This document shows, piece by piece, positions 23,671 through 36,998 of a DNA stretch of 64,000 bases (its first letter is position 1; each line of letters opens with the position of its first letter). The translations under genes were made by a program, and so were the position numbers. Below the pieces are notes generated by a model. It searched no databases, had not been told where the DNA came from, and was given only the letters and a program-made list of their open reading frames with translations. The DNA is from Cymodocea nodosa (taxonomy: Eukaryota; Streptophyta; Magnoliopsida; Alismatales; Cymodoceaceae), in contig CM072347.1 in NCBI GenBank assembly GCA_036874045.1, positions 2,234,501 through 2,298,500 on the forward strand, given 5' to 3'.

Positions 23671-26189
23671 CCGTATTTATATGCTTGGTAGAGGAGTCAA
23701 TATATTGCACCATAAACAAGTTTTTCTTGATGATGTAGTTGTGTCACGGAAGTTCTAGTTATGATGACTGCTGGGGACAATTGAGTATATATCCCATTTT
23801 GTAAAGGACGTCCTAAGCTTGTCAAGTGTATTTATCAATTGATATCTGTGTGCATCTCTGTTTTGACGGTAATGCATAACAGTTGCACTGATCTGATCCT
23901 TATGTTGATACTCTTTGTTCAAAGGGTTGAACGTGTTTATATGGTTTGGGTCTCAAAACTTTTGGATCCTTGTTATCTTCCAGGAAAAATCATGGAATTG
24001 CGTTATCATGGAAAAATCACAGCATGTGGGCACACCTACCTAGAGAGTTTTTTTCCAATGTGTACCATGCTTTTTCTAAAATATTTGATTTTGTTGAGGT
24101 ATTAAACATTGTTACTTTTCTCATGAAGAATGAAAAAGATTCCCTCTGTAAATCGTTAATGGTAGAAAAAGGAGTTGTTAAGAGAAATGTATGAGGTGTT
24201 TCTAGGATCCAGTGTTTTGTTGATTAGGTACTTAAGCAGTTTGTTGAAGGTGGATTATTTTCTTCTGGCCATTTGGTGCGAGACAAGTATTGCAAACTTG
24301 TTCATTTGGAAGTTACAAGAAAATACAAAAACTAAAGCAGTCGATAGCAGGACTATAGCAATTGTAAGTTCAACTACGGTACAATGGTTCTAAACCATTT
24401 CCACCACACCATTAGATGCCTTGTGAATGAATTGTCAGTCTTCATTTAAAAGATTGTAACAGGAGGTTTTTTAACAATGATTTCATTAAATATCATATTT
24501 TCGCCAATACCCTCCTTACATCCCAAATTACTTGTATACACTTAATGAGTCGATTATGATATATGCACTCATTCAAATTAATCTTACTCAGACACCATTA
24601 GCAAAATAATTGTTGTGACTAATCTGCCTTTGAATATTTTCTGTAAAAGCTCAACATGTTTTTATTTTTATTCCTAGAAGCCCTTCTGCCATCGTCAACC
24701 TTTTTACTTTGAGTGGTTTGATTAGGGATATCCTGAAAATAATATAGATTTTTGAATGTTCTTTTGAGTATTAGCAAGAATTTGATGTAGATATGGAATG
24801 TCTCGGTAGCTATTAAATGCCTCCAACAGACAGTGAAGTGATTCCATATGTCAATTTTAGATTGTTAGGCGGATTTTGTCCTTTGATTGACCGAATTAGT
24901 ATACAGATCTAAAAATTGATATGTATATTGTGAGTAAATCACACCTGCTACAAAAATTAATGTACTGATTCCCATTTCATTAATTGAAATATTTTGATAG
25001 ACATGCACTTTTTTTTAAAAATTTTCAATTTTATCTTTGGGGTGTATTTCATTCATTCATTCTACTTTATCTAACGATGAACTTATATATGCATAATATT
25101 GTGTGACCTCTACAAGACTTAGCATGCATCTAGGATTGTGTTTATTCCAAATACACCTAATTTTGCCCAGTGAAAGACTCCAAGTTTTGCATTAACTAGC
25201 ATTCAAATACCAATAGAAACATTGTCCCTAACTAATGAATTATAGTGGTTGACTCATTGACAACTAATGATGTTTTACAACTTAAAACATCCCCTAATCA
25301 CTACCCAATTCTGGTCGGCTTCTTTCTTTTGATCTTGCAGCACCTTGGACAAGTGCTCTTTGTAGAAAACTGGTCATAAATGAAAGGAAAGCATCCTCTT
25401 AGATCAGTTGTTTCAATCTTTACAACTAACATGACTTAGCCTAACAACTTAGCCTCTTGTCTTTTTACATCACCCATTCGACCAAATAATGGATCCTCTA
25501 ATCCAAGTACGAATAAAGTTCAAAACCAGTTACTTTATGTTGACACACTCATGCTCCAAACTAGAAAAAAAGACAGCTAGTAATCAATTCATTGTAAGTG
25601 GTGACAAATGCCAACTGATTCATTCTACCATATGGGTCAGATGTTGGAACTTGAAGATGTAAACACAGGAATATCATGAGATCATAATCAAATGTATTTT
25701 AAATACACGGCAAACCAGCCATCTTCATCAAAGTGAATGCCTTCTAAGTTAACAAAAAAATTGTCTGTCTCATCTCTAATACACAACAAAGGAAACAGTA
25801 CCATCGTCATAGCTATTAACAAAACAAAAGAAAAATACTGCATTTTTTGAACCTCTTGTTATGCTAGAACATCACCTTCTTTGGTGGTTGTAATCAAGCA
25901 ACTAACATGACCTGTCCCCTACCTGTAGTGTGTTGGTGTTCAAAAGCAAGGTTATACCTGAATCTTTATCTTGTCTGATAGAGAAATAAGTTATGCTAGA
26001 ACATCAGCCTCTTTGGTGGTTGTAATCAAGCAACTAACATGACCTGTCCCCTACCTGTAGTGTGTTGGTGTTCAAAAGCAAGGTTATCCCTGTATCTTTA
26101 TCATGTCTGATAGAGAAATAGGAGGTTGGAATTCATTCCATATGTGACCCACATGTCTTTCCAATGATACCCATTTAAATCCTCATCAC
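23671..26189. other. Convergent intergenic region between PFD5 and START gene
   Basis: This contains both genes' 3' ends. Short open frames between 23839 and 24393 have no recognisable homology and are probably chance. The only clear structure is the 132-bp tandem duplication at 25859-26121. Confidence 0.6.
25859..26121. repeat. Two-copy tandem repeat, 132-bp period
   Basis: The block 25859-25990, beginning 'ttatgctagaacatca', is repeated at 25991-26121 with only a few substitutions. It lies just downstream of the START gene stop codon and may fall in its 3' untranslated region. Confidence 0.9.
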
Positions 26190-29046
26190 CTACCTTTTCT
26201 TTGCAAGCCTTCTTGCTACCCCATTTGTTGCTGTTCTTGCAAGGAAGCCCCTATCTAGGGTACAAGCAAGAAGAAGAGCCCCAGCAAGTATAAGAAACTT
26301 AGATAAGCTGCTTCCTACTGGCTTATCCTCTTGCAAATTTTTTACTTCTGATGAGTGGCCACCAGTGTCCATTCCATGTAAACAATCTGCAGTTATTTTG
26401 GTGTTTATACCAGCCATGAACGCACACCGCGACAACGCATCTCCTGCATTTCTGGCCATCTGATAGGCTCGCAGGCCAGGTTCTATCTTCCTTACTGCTC
26501 CCCACATTCCCTGGCGTACTCCCAGCTTTGCTATTTCCCATGGGATGCCCATGTCCTCATGATGGAAGAGAAGAACCTCGCATGCTGTCAACTGGCCATC
26601 CCCTCTACTTGATTCCACTGCTAAAGACAGGAGGAGACTGAGAACTTTACTTTTCAACAATAAGTAATTATTTACTAACAGAAAACAAATATCAGTAAAA
26701 AAAAGTAAACAAGTAAATTTTCACCCACAAGAAAAGATAACATCTTAAATTACCTGGTCGGATAAGCCAACTTGAATAGTACAGATCAACACGTCTGGGA
26801 TCTTTTTGTCTTGGCACAGAGAGATATGGCACTCCCTGAGATGTGGAACAATAAGAAAGCCTTATGCAACCAACCAATGTGGGAAATTGTAGAAGCACAT
26901 CAAAAATGAAAATGGAGCAATTTTCTACAGAAAAGGGGTACTGGTGACTGGAAACAAATGGAAGGAGATGTACAGGCATCACAACACAGAATTCATGTGT
27001 TCACCATTAATAAGAATCTAGGGTATCATATCAGCTTGTCATGTATGTTGTTGAGATAATGGCTCATGCAAATGATCAGATAATTTCTGATCTGATAGAG
27101 ATTTAAAGTAAAATGACTACATTTCACAGTTACAAAGCAAAAGTTCAGAAGCAGTGATTCTTTGTTGCTTTCTGGACAAAAACTAGGTAAAATTGAAAGG
27201 GACTTCCAAAACTATAAACGTACCCAACATTTATAGGAACAATATAATGCTGTGGAAGTGTGAAACATCAAATCAGAATCAACCAGCAAGAGTAGAGACT
27301 TCTTGTCATATAACTATGTAAGTTATGTTCTCACTTCCAAAATGAGATTCTTCCAATGTTTTCCCCTATCTGTGTAGTCTTTTTTCAAATCCTACATGTG
27401 CTCTTTTTTTAGATTGGGATAGATTTACAGGACTAAGCTCAGAAACCTATATTTTACATTGATGCCATGTAAAAAAATGTGGACGTTCAACAACTTAATA
27501 AATCTAATTGGTGATGAGTGAAAAGGTCTGTTATCTTTAAGTATACAAGCCCTGTTTCTAATTGCAATACGAGACCATTCCAACAAATGCCAACTTCATA
27601 AAATGAATACAATATATTAATAAGGGCCACGTCATTCTCTTTTAGAGTAGCAGTAAATGAAAAGAGTACTGCAATATCGTTAACTGGATCACCAAAAACT
27701 AACAAATATAGACATGATGATACCTTTGTGACACAGTAGTATGATTTATCTAATTCCCATATTCGGCGACCAATAATGTACTCCCTGTTGCTGCAGAAGA
27801 AAGGAAACTGTTGAAAAAAACAACAAAAGCAGCTGAGTACAGAAGGACACATCTTACAAAATCCAACACTTCAAAGCAAGAAATATCTCTGGCATACTAC
27901 CTTTCGAACCCAGTGAACTACCATTGTTCCAGTTTTGGAGCACTCTTCTAAAGTTTTATGATAGATAAGCATGTCATCCCACTTGAATCTTGCCCTGAAC
28001 TCATCATCCCAGAAGAAATCCCTCACCACTTCTGGTGTAGCATCTTCAAAGATTGTGCGGCTGCGATACTGTGGCGGACCCAACTGCCAGAGATCACTGA
28101 CATAAAATTAGACCATGCATATCTAAGAACAATGTTACTTGACCCTAATTAATCTATGCCACTAAAATAACAACTAAAGTTTGGCAAAACCCAAAGCCAT
28201 AAGAAAAGCAATCCTGGGTTTGTTTCTCTGTAACCATCACTTTTTAAAATATATTCACTTCATAAGACTACTTGAAACAGCTGCTGCCAAGCCAAGGATG
28301 ATCTTCCCCATCTAAAAGCAGGCTGCTGTGTTCAACCATGTCAATGTTGGAGAAAGCCACAAATCAGCTATGTTCTAAACAATTGGCTTCAGAAGATGGA
28401 TATAGACAGGACACGGTATTCCCTACTGCAAATCTGAAAAATCCTCAGATGTAATAATTTCATCTGAAGAAGGCATTGAATAAGACCTCTGGATCACGAC
28501 GCCATGCTTGGTAGCTAATGGTGGGCAGGGAGCGATCCATCATCTGTATCCAAGCTGGGCCACCATCCGTGACCTCCACCAGTCGATGTAGGTGCTTCAA
28601 GTCATCCGTTGACACCGCCAAATTGGCGATTTCGTCCTCCTCACTACGCAATTGAGTCAAAGAATCCAATCTCTTAGCACATCTACAGAAATCTACCCAA
28701 CTCAAAAGAAGAAAAGAACCCACCTCTGTACTGCAACTACTGCGTTGCTCTCCTTCCCCAACTCTACAACTTGGGACTTGGCCAACGAACTGTCAGAAGA
28801 ACCAGCGGCCGACTGGGGCATGGCAGGTTCGGATGCTTCCGAATTCTCCACCGCCACCGCCACAGCCACCGCCTCCTCCTGAGCCGCAAGCCTCAATGCC
28901 CACCTGGGCTTCCACGCCCACCCCAAGAGAAGACCCACGACGACGGCGGCCCAAACCGGCGCACAGAACAACAGGAGCTCATACAACACACCCAGCACCG
29001 TCGGCCTCCTCAAGACCTCCGCCAACGCCTCCAGGACCAACGCCAT
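26190..29046 (-). CDS. Membrane-anchored START-domain lipid-binding protein
   Basis: This plant family (polyketide cyclase/START superfamily, like Arabidopsis At1g64720) is thought to bind a lipid in a hydrophobic pocket. Exons in transcription order: 28725-29046, 28487-28683, 27901-28083, 27724-27807, 26754-26835, 26190-26620; 432 residues in one continuous frame. A hydrophobic segment lies at residues 18-44, followed by a variable linker. The START core runs from about residue 130 to 335, with QAWRRDPELGPPQYRSRT, TPEVVRDFFWDDEFRARFKW, REYIIGRRIWELD and GDGQLTACEV. A second hydrophobic segment is at about 397-411, before a basic tail. Start is the ATG at 29046; upstream frame is AT-rich and lacks family similarity. 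Ligand and membrane are unknown. Confidence 0.9.
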
Positions 29047-29665
29047 CCCGAAACCACGACAAGCCCTCGTCTCCGTCGGCGATCCGAGGGCCGCAGGGAA
29101 CCCGCCTGATGTCGATGGAGGTTTTGCAGGAGAGCAGAGGCGGTAGAGAGTTGGGAAAGAAGAGAAAGATAAAGTTTTGGTATTGTGCAATAAATAAATA
29201 AATAAATAAAGCTCTGTTTTGCGAATCGTGTAGTATTGGAAGAACTTATTCAAATTTGTAGTTTTTTTTTTTTTTTTAAAAATTTTAAAGTCACTCACTG
29301 TCGACGTCAACGGTGAATTTGTTCTTAAAATGACTTAACGTTATTAAGTCATATTTTTTATATTATAAAATAGCTTTCTAAAATTTGATTTTACTTTTTT
29401 TTAAGGTTATAATTAACCGAGAATTTCGAATTCCGTAGGATTCATTCGAGTATCCAAGAAGGAAAGAGAGAAAGAATGGTGATCATTTTAAGAAAATATA
29501 TAAAAGTAATTTTGAGAATAATATATGAATGCAAGCTAACACGTAAAATAATATAGATAATTTGATAAAAACAATGAATGTGTGAAATATGTAATTACAT
29601 TTATAAAAATAACGTGGGAGAATTAGAGAAATGAATGGACGGAAAGTCTTATTCGTGGCTAATGA

Positions 29666-29712
<47 letters not shown>

Positions 29713-30839
29713 TTAATGACGTAGTAGTGCATGTATAACGGTTAGAAGTTTTCTACAATGACTATTTAATCGATATATTATTTTAATAGTCAGCATTCTG
29801 TCGTCTCTGATAATCAAATGGATTGTTATACATTGGAGAAATCAATGACTTTTTCACATGACTCGACACTGATAAAATCCATATACTGATGAGCCACGTC
29901 AATGTCCTTTTTATTTCAAAGGAGAGTGGTAGAGAGAATGCTGATTTAAATTTCATGTCACATCTCCTTTAAAAATATTTTTAATCGCATGGATGTACTT
30001 CATTTGCCCTATTAAATTACATGAATGAAGAGCAAGAGTTTCTCAAGGATTCACAGTTGAATCCTAAGATTTAATAAAAATTACATCAATAATATTGCAT
30101 GGACTTAAAAGATTCATGAAATACAAATTGTTGGGACCCTTTTTCATTTGATTTTCATCGATTGATTTACTTTGACTTGATCTTCTTTGATTTTTCTTAA
30201 TTATAAACATACTTAACCTTGCTTATTTGTAGTGTATCGTGTGTCTTACAATAAACTTAATATATACAAACAAATCTATAGTTATCATTAAATTTTATAT
30301 CATCAAAATGAATTGAAAAAACATTTTCCAACAATGACTCCATCTTGTTCTACCTATACATAACAAAGCAAGAATTCCTTCAAAGATGAACCCATTTATC
30401 TACAATCAAGGCTCATTGTAATTACATTCTATTGCACAAGGCTTGCTTTTGTAGAAGTCATATGCAATGGAGAGTGTGAATTTACTTATTGTATTAACTC
30501 TCTTTTCATATCTCTGTCTCTGTCTCTCTCTCTAAAAACAAACGGTGACAACAATAGTTCCAATGAATAAATAAAATGATGGAATGGGAAGTCACTGGGC
30601 AGTAAATTTGTTCAAAATAGGGACATAATTCACAGCTATACACACTCACACAGGCTGGCGAACCTTCAATGGAACTTATCATCTTCTGGTATCGTTTCTG
30701 ACTGTTCAGTGATATATTAAAAAACACCACATCAAGTTCCTTTGGCTCCAATTAAACATGGTATCTGATAGTTGTATGATGGTGGAAAAAGAATTGACAG
30801 TAAAGGAAATAGCAAGCATGAGAATGGGAAATCAGGAAG
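29047..30839. other. Intergenic region between START gene and COG4
   Basis: This AT-rich region includes the START gene promoter side and the COG4 3' end. Simple repeats are the only structure I can support: AATA units near 29190-29210, a T-run near 29262-29276, and the TA/GA tract below. Confidence 0.6.
29667..29712. repeat. Compound (TA)n(GA)n microsatellite
   Basis: TA repeats at 29667-29685 run directly into GA repeats at 29686-29712, about 620 bases upstream of the START gene's first codon. Confidence 0.95.
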
Positions 30840-33800
30840 TTAGAGCTTGAGAGCAGAAATAGCCTCAGGTTTAAAATCGATTCTTAGGCCCAATACTCTT
30901 CTTACCTCTGCAGGAGTCAGCCGCCATGTCATGGTACCTGAATTTTCTCCCCAGAAATCCAAAATTTCAGATACCTTCTCAACATTGAGGATGGTTGTCA
31001 TCTGGGTAAGACGGGCGAACTTATCTCTCACAGGTCTCTGTGTCATGCTATAGAAATGGTTAACCAGTGCCCTCGTATCCCTGTCGAGTTGGAGGCTTCC
31101 AAGTGGGCTAAATCTCTTCTGCATCATTATCACTTCAAGCCTCTTCACTATGAAATCGATTACAAGATGGACCAGTGAATCATAGTTGTTCATCGTCATT
31201 GTTGGTTGGAGCCATGCTATATTTGTTTCAACGGCATGAAGAACTTTCTGAACCCATGGATCGTTCATCTCGTATTCTTCGTACTCGGATTCTGTGAGTT
31301 CGTAACTGATGGTCCCAACACTGTCCAACGCGGGGCGAATGCGTGGGGTGATGGATGTCGCCAACTGCTCCATTCCAGTATTGAGGACCTGCCTGAAGCT
31401 GTTGCTCATTTCACCAAGTTCAGAAAAACAAGATTTCACCTTCTCTCTGTCTGCTGGCGCAGGAAACATCTATAATAACATACATATCAAGGTAGATTTG
31501 ATTTGAGTCTAGCCTGTGGAGTTCATATGTAACAGATGACAATATTCACATGAAGATTGAAATTCAAATGATATGAGGTTAAGGCATGTGGATATGCAAT
31601 TGATGCACTTTTTGTGAGGAGATTAGACGAGATGTCTAATCCAAACTCCAAAGATTCAATTTATCATGACATGATAAGGTTATGTTAAATCATATATATT
31701 TTTTCTACTAGTGATAAACTGCCAACAAAAAGTAAAAAAGAATGAAAATGTCTGAATCATCTGAAGATCAAAGCAATTTTGAGTATATCAGTGTATATTA
31801 GATACAGGCAAGATGACAATATTCACATGAAGATGAAATTCAAATGATATGAGGTTAAGGCATGTGGATATGCAATTGATGCACTTTTTGTGAGGAGATT
31901 AGACGAGATGTCTAATCCAAACTCCAAAGATTCAATTTATCATGACATGATAAGGTTATGTTAAATCATATATATTTTTTCTACTAGTGATAAACTGCCA
32001 ACAAAAAGTAAAAAAGAATGAAAATGTCTGAATCATCTGAAGATCAAAGCAATTTTGAGTATATCAGTGTATATTAGATACAGGCAAGATGCATAATTAT
32101 TTAAACCGAAGAGCTAAGAGTGAACCTAGAAACTCTATTAAAAATATAAAATGAAGACCCGATCAAGTTTAGAGAACAATCCTAGACCGTGTTACTGTTA
32201 CAGTGACGACTGATTGAATATTTCACTGTGTGCACATGGGTAAGATTTGCATAGGTAGAAAAAATGTAAAGACACAGAGATGACTAGTTTTTCCAAAAAA
32301 AATCTTGTCCCTTGCGAGAAGCACAATCTGGAAACTTTGACACAGAAATGGTATATAATCCATATGAAACATGTACACGACAGTTAAATAATCATAGAAG
32401 AATTTTGTGTTCGCTTTATATTTTTCTACTACTAAATCTCAGAAGTCCTCAACAATCATTATGATTCAAAAATGAAGTTCCTCTAGTATATGGTAAATTC
32501 ACTCAGAAAAGTATACAGAATAGACAGATGTTGCAATATTGATTCATTTTTAACATGATAGAGGAATCGATATAATCTGAGGATGATAAAGTATCACAAT
32601 TTAGATTCTTATTCATCCTTTCATACAAATAGAAGATGATGCAGTTTGGCCGTTATTAGTGCATTCTCCTCTTTGTTCTATTCATTTCTTGAATATGGGC
32701 TTGGCTATTTATTTTAGATATGCTTACTGCCAATTAGTGTCAAATTTAAATGAGTTTTGTATATTGCTCCTAAGATTTTTTTTCAAGTCATATCTTTTCT
32801 GATTAGAAACTAAACTTTCTGTTGAAATAAATAAGTTCGGAAAGAAACTTTTGATTGTATCCAATTTAAAATTGAGAACTTTATCTCTACATAAATCGAT
32901 AGAAGATTTCACATGTTATTTCAAAGCATCTTCTTAGCCAACGGCACATGGAACATGCTTTTTTACTTATTGGCTGAGATCATGTGCATATCCTAAGGTA
33001 CATCTTTTATATATCTCCTAACTGCACGAGAGTGAAGATGTCGTTCACTCTAGCTTGTTCTGTGGGTGTTAATCTTTTCAACTTCTCTCTTGTGTTTCTT
33101 ACAAACCACGTTGCAGCCAGCAACCTATATTTACGTTAGAGTGAACGACATCTTCACTCTTTTTACTTATTGCTTTTATATATCTCCTAACTGGTACATC
33201 TTTTTGCCACCTAAGGACATGAACAACCATTTAAACTGATTTTTTCTTCTCTTATTTTTAATTGATACAACTTCTGCTTTATTCATAATAAAATTATTTT
33301 TTAATTTATTTCTTATAATATTTACCACTCATCCATCTAACATTAACATCTCTGCAACACTAACTTCAAATCATGATGACTTCAAAAATTACTTAACAAA
33401 AAATAAACCTTATTTCATTTTGATTCCACAAGCTTTTAGGTGAATCCATTAATACTATTTGTATTAAAAAATCTAGATCATTTTTAGGTAATTAATAGCA
33501 CTAACTGGTACATCTTTTTGCCACCTAAGGACATGAACAACCATTTAAACTGATTTTTTCTTATCTTATTTTTAATTGATGCAACTTCTACTTTATTCAT
33601 AATAAAATTATTTTTAACTTATTTCTTATAATATTTACCACTCATCCATCTAAACATTAACATCTCTGCAACACTAACTTCAAATCATGATGACTTCAAA
33701 AATTACTTAACAAAAAATAAACCTTATTTCATTTTGATTCCACAAGCTTTTAGGTGAATCCATTAATACTATTTGCATTACAAAAATCTAGATTATTTTT

Positions 33801-36800
33801 AGGTAATTAATAGCACTAATGATCATGTTATTATCAAAAGAATTTTTATAAAAACTAGTATATATAAAGAGAATATCAAGTATTTACACGAGATTTATTT
33901 TGACTTGTTATTGTCTTTGCATAAGATCTATATTTTAATATATAAAAACTTCAAATGAGAGTCTATGGTACTCTTGAGGATACAATAACATTTTGTTAGG
34001 TACTAAAATATTAGATAAGAGTAGGAGTCGCACTAATTGAAAATAAGATAAGAAGAAGTCAACTTATATGATTTGATCAATATCCTTAAGAAGCCAAAAG
34101 ATACATGAATTAAGAGAGAAGAACTAATTAGTGTAAAAGAAAATAAGAAGCAAAGAAACTACTTGGTTAATAATTATGAGTAAAGAATTAAATTTATATA
34201 ATTTAATTAAAAATTTGACACTAGATAGAAATACATGGAAGAAGATAATTCATGTGGGTGACTCCACATAATGAAATCACAACTCAAATTAGTGTTGCTG
34301 TTGACTAAAATCATTAATCTTAATCATTCATTCAAATAAGGGAATACTATGATTGAGAACTAAAAACAAATACTTGAAACTAGGAAAAGGAAGTTATTTG
34401 TTTGTAAAAGGGCTACAAAAAAAATTTCTAAAATATAACACCAAAAATCTTGGTGGCATCACTTTTTCTTGATTGTGCCACCCCTTTTAGTAATATTTTA
34501 TTTTAAAAATAAAAATAATTATATGATTAGTTAATCTATGCTTTAATCTATTATATATCAAATTTTCGTATTACTCTGAGTTACATTCATTATTATATTT
34601 TTACTTAAATATTAATGGCTAAAATTTAATGCAAAATTGTTGAATTTTAAGACCTTTGGCTTAAGGACCAAACTTATTTAATTTATGTAAAATTTTACCA
34701 TATACTTATAGTCATTTAATTATAAAATTTACATGGTTACTTTTACCCTCACATATTTATAAGAAAAACATTACAGTGCCACTAGAAAAATTACCTATTG
34801 TTACCATTAGGAAATCCCCCCTCAAATTATAAGCATATATATAAATTATCTTTTCCCAAAAACCAAGTGAGGCATGTGCCTCATATGGCCCCTATGTAGG
34901 TCCTCCAATATCCATATCTAAAAAGATCACTAAGTTGATCGCCATTATTTACAGTGGCATTACTTAAAGTGTCAAAACCATCTGGACCCATGATCACTTT
35001 GATGAAATTTTGAATAGTTGGTACTTATTGCAGATTCACTTGTAGAATATATATGATAAAAAAAGCAACAACAACAATTAATGCTTTAATACCACTATGT
35101 TGTGGATCCACTTATATAACATATGCTATTATAATTTCATTTGTGCATACGGTTATTTTATAGCTTAATTTTTGTAGCTAGTTTATTAGAGTATTATGGT
35201 TCTTTTATGATCTGCAGTTACAAACTTTCATTATTCGTTTTATTAAATATTTGCTCAGTTATCATTTCTTTATTTATTGAATGCTTCTAATATGGAGTGT
35301 GGTACTGAAAACAAGTTGATTTCTAAGGAAAAAATAATGTACCTTTGCACACTGCTCCTCGATTTCATGCCTGAGTTTCAGAACATACTCTGAGCTAAGG
35401 TCAATGTTGTTTAGCGCAGTTGCAATCTCTGCTCCCGTCTTATGCACTGCAGCACCACCGAGAAATAACTTAGCCCCCAAGTTGGGCTCTCTTATCTTCT
35501 TCTGCAATGCTTCCTGATACTCGTTTGCCAACAAATTCACTGCACTACTCAAGACGGCAAGTACTGAGTTGATATTCCCGTTAGAAATTGCCCTCCTACA
35601 ACAACACTGCAGCACATAAAACACATCATCCACCATTGAGGTTGTAAGACTATCTGACACCAGTTCATCAATGCTTATTGCCTTCCTAACATTCTCGACC
35701 ATAAAGAACTCTTCCAGAATCACATAGAACCCAGTGATGTCCTGGACCACTCGACTGAAGCTCCCACTCCGAAATGCCTTGGTTGCTCGAGGCCCAAGTT
35801 CTGGATCAACAGAACTAAGCCCCCGGATCTTTGATATCATGAATTCCGTGTAATCCTCCCCAAGATGCGTAAGAGACAATATCTCCTCAAGATACAATTC
35901 AATCTCCCTGGGATCCAGTCCCTCTGGTACAACCCCAACCCCACCAGATAGTAAATTCTTGCTGTACGAATTGATCCTCGAAGCTATCCTCGTCAATGTC
36001 CTATACTCCATGTACCTCTTCAACACTGTAGTGCCCCTCGAATCACATTCTTCCTGAAGCTCACATATGGCGTACACGATCCCATCCTCCCCGCACAAAC
36101 TCCTCAACACATCGTCGTTTTCTTCTACCGCCAAAACGATATCCTTGAACAAATTAGTAAGACAAGCGACGAAATGCGGCTCTTCCTGAGAAGGAATCCC
36201 CTTCTGCTGCTGCTCGACGAGTTCGACAAGATGCTCGAACTCTAACCTCGACCGCATACCAATCACCTTCCGAAGATAAGACACGTAGATCTGAAGCCCC
36301 TCCTCCTCGAGTCCCAGTGGCGAGAAGATCTTGACGAACTTGAGAATACTCTGGTGATCCCTCTGATCCACCGCCGCCATGAGGTTCTTTCTCACAATAG
36401 ATTCGAGTTGTCCCTTCGTCTCCATCAGCTGCGACCTCGAGTCGACATCGGAATCCTTCTTGTACCGCGCATCGATCTGGAGGAATTTCCTCACGTACTC
36501 CGCGGCGGATTCGTAGTTCTGGTTGGCAAGACACTTGACGGCACCGTCGACGCAATGCCCGAGGTCTACGATGGCATCGATGCGGGCGAGGGTGGAGTGC
36601 ACACGGGACTGCGCGAGGTCTAGTTCGCGGACCTTGGAGGAGACGTGGTCGGCGAGGTCAGAGGTAGAGGAGAGTGAGGAACGGAGGTGAAGGGAGGACG
36701 AGAGGAGATGGGAGAGGAGATCGGAGGAGGAGGCGTCGAGAGAGTGGATCTGGCGATCCAGGTCCGGGCGCTGGGATAGAAGGGAGGATAGGTCGTCGTC

Positions 36801-36998
36801 AAGGGAACGCTGATGTGCGATGCACTCGTGGAGGAGGCGCGTGATGGCACTGATGTCCGTGAGGGCGCAGATCTGGTCCAGGGCGGAGTGGCTGCCAAAG
36901 GTGATCGACGTCGTGGCTGCGGAGGACGACAGCGACGAGGATTCTTCTTCGCGGTGGCGTAGGGACGACGAGGTGGTGGTGGCGGTGACGGCCGCCAT
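30840..36998 (-). CDS. COG4: Conserved oligomeric Golgi complex subunit 4
   Basis: COG4 belongs to lobe A of the COG complex, which tethers retrograde vesicles at the Golgi and interacts with SNAREs. Two exons only: 35343-36998 (552 codons) and 30840-31469 (209 codons plus stop), joined in phase 0 across CAKG donor GTACAT and an ATAG acceptor, giving 761 residues, the expected length. Recognised stretches are the N-terminal coiled-coil region with LARIDAIVDLGHCVDGAVKC, then YESAAEYVRKFLQID, and in exon 2 FPAPADREKVKSCFSELGEM, ending KPEAISALKL. The first 20 residues are Ser/Thr-rich and the first exon is GC-rich. The single 3.9-kb intron contains several duplications. Confidence 0.96.
31535..32090. 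repeat. Two-copy tandem repeat, 277-bp period, nearly identical
   Basis: The block 31535-31811 ('gatgacaatattcacatgaag...gatacaggcaa') is repeated at 31812-32090. The only difference I noticed is one base missing in 'agattgaaat' versus 'agatgaaat'. It starts 65 bases beyond the splice acceptor of COG4 exon 2, inside the intron. Such high identity means recent duplication or assembly collapse/expansion. Confidence 0.93.
33029..33160. mobile_element. Short fold-back element with about 24-bp perfect inverted ends
   Basis: 'agagtgaagatgtcgttcac' at 33029 continues to 33052 and is exactly mirrored at 33137-33160. About 80 bases separate them. Each arm is itself partly self-complementary (gagtgaa at one end, ttcactc at the other). 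The flanks on both sides share 'tttttacttattg' (about 32960 and 33160) and 'ttttatatatctcctaactg' (about 33006 and 33175), so a wider duplication accompanied it. No target duplication was identified. Confidence 0.55.
33187..33818. repeat. Two-copy tandem repeat, 314-bp period, containing LINE relic
   Basis: The block beginning 'ctaactggtacatctttttg' at 33187 recurs at 33501 with scattered substitutions. Its first half, read on the minus strand, is related to the C-terminal LINE segment at about 3250-3440. A truncated LINE piece was therefore duplicated in place within the COG4 intron. Confidence 0.88.
34010..34270 (+). mobile_element. LINE C-terminal relic in COG4 intron
   Basis: Plus-strand translation gives VGVALIENK followed by frames with many stops. 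The DNA ('ggagtcgcactaattgaaa' and 'gaattaagagagaagaact') matches the same family as the relics at 3000-3960 and 40735-41020. It is non-functional. Confidence 0.55.
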
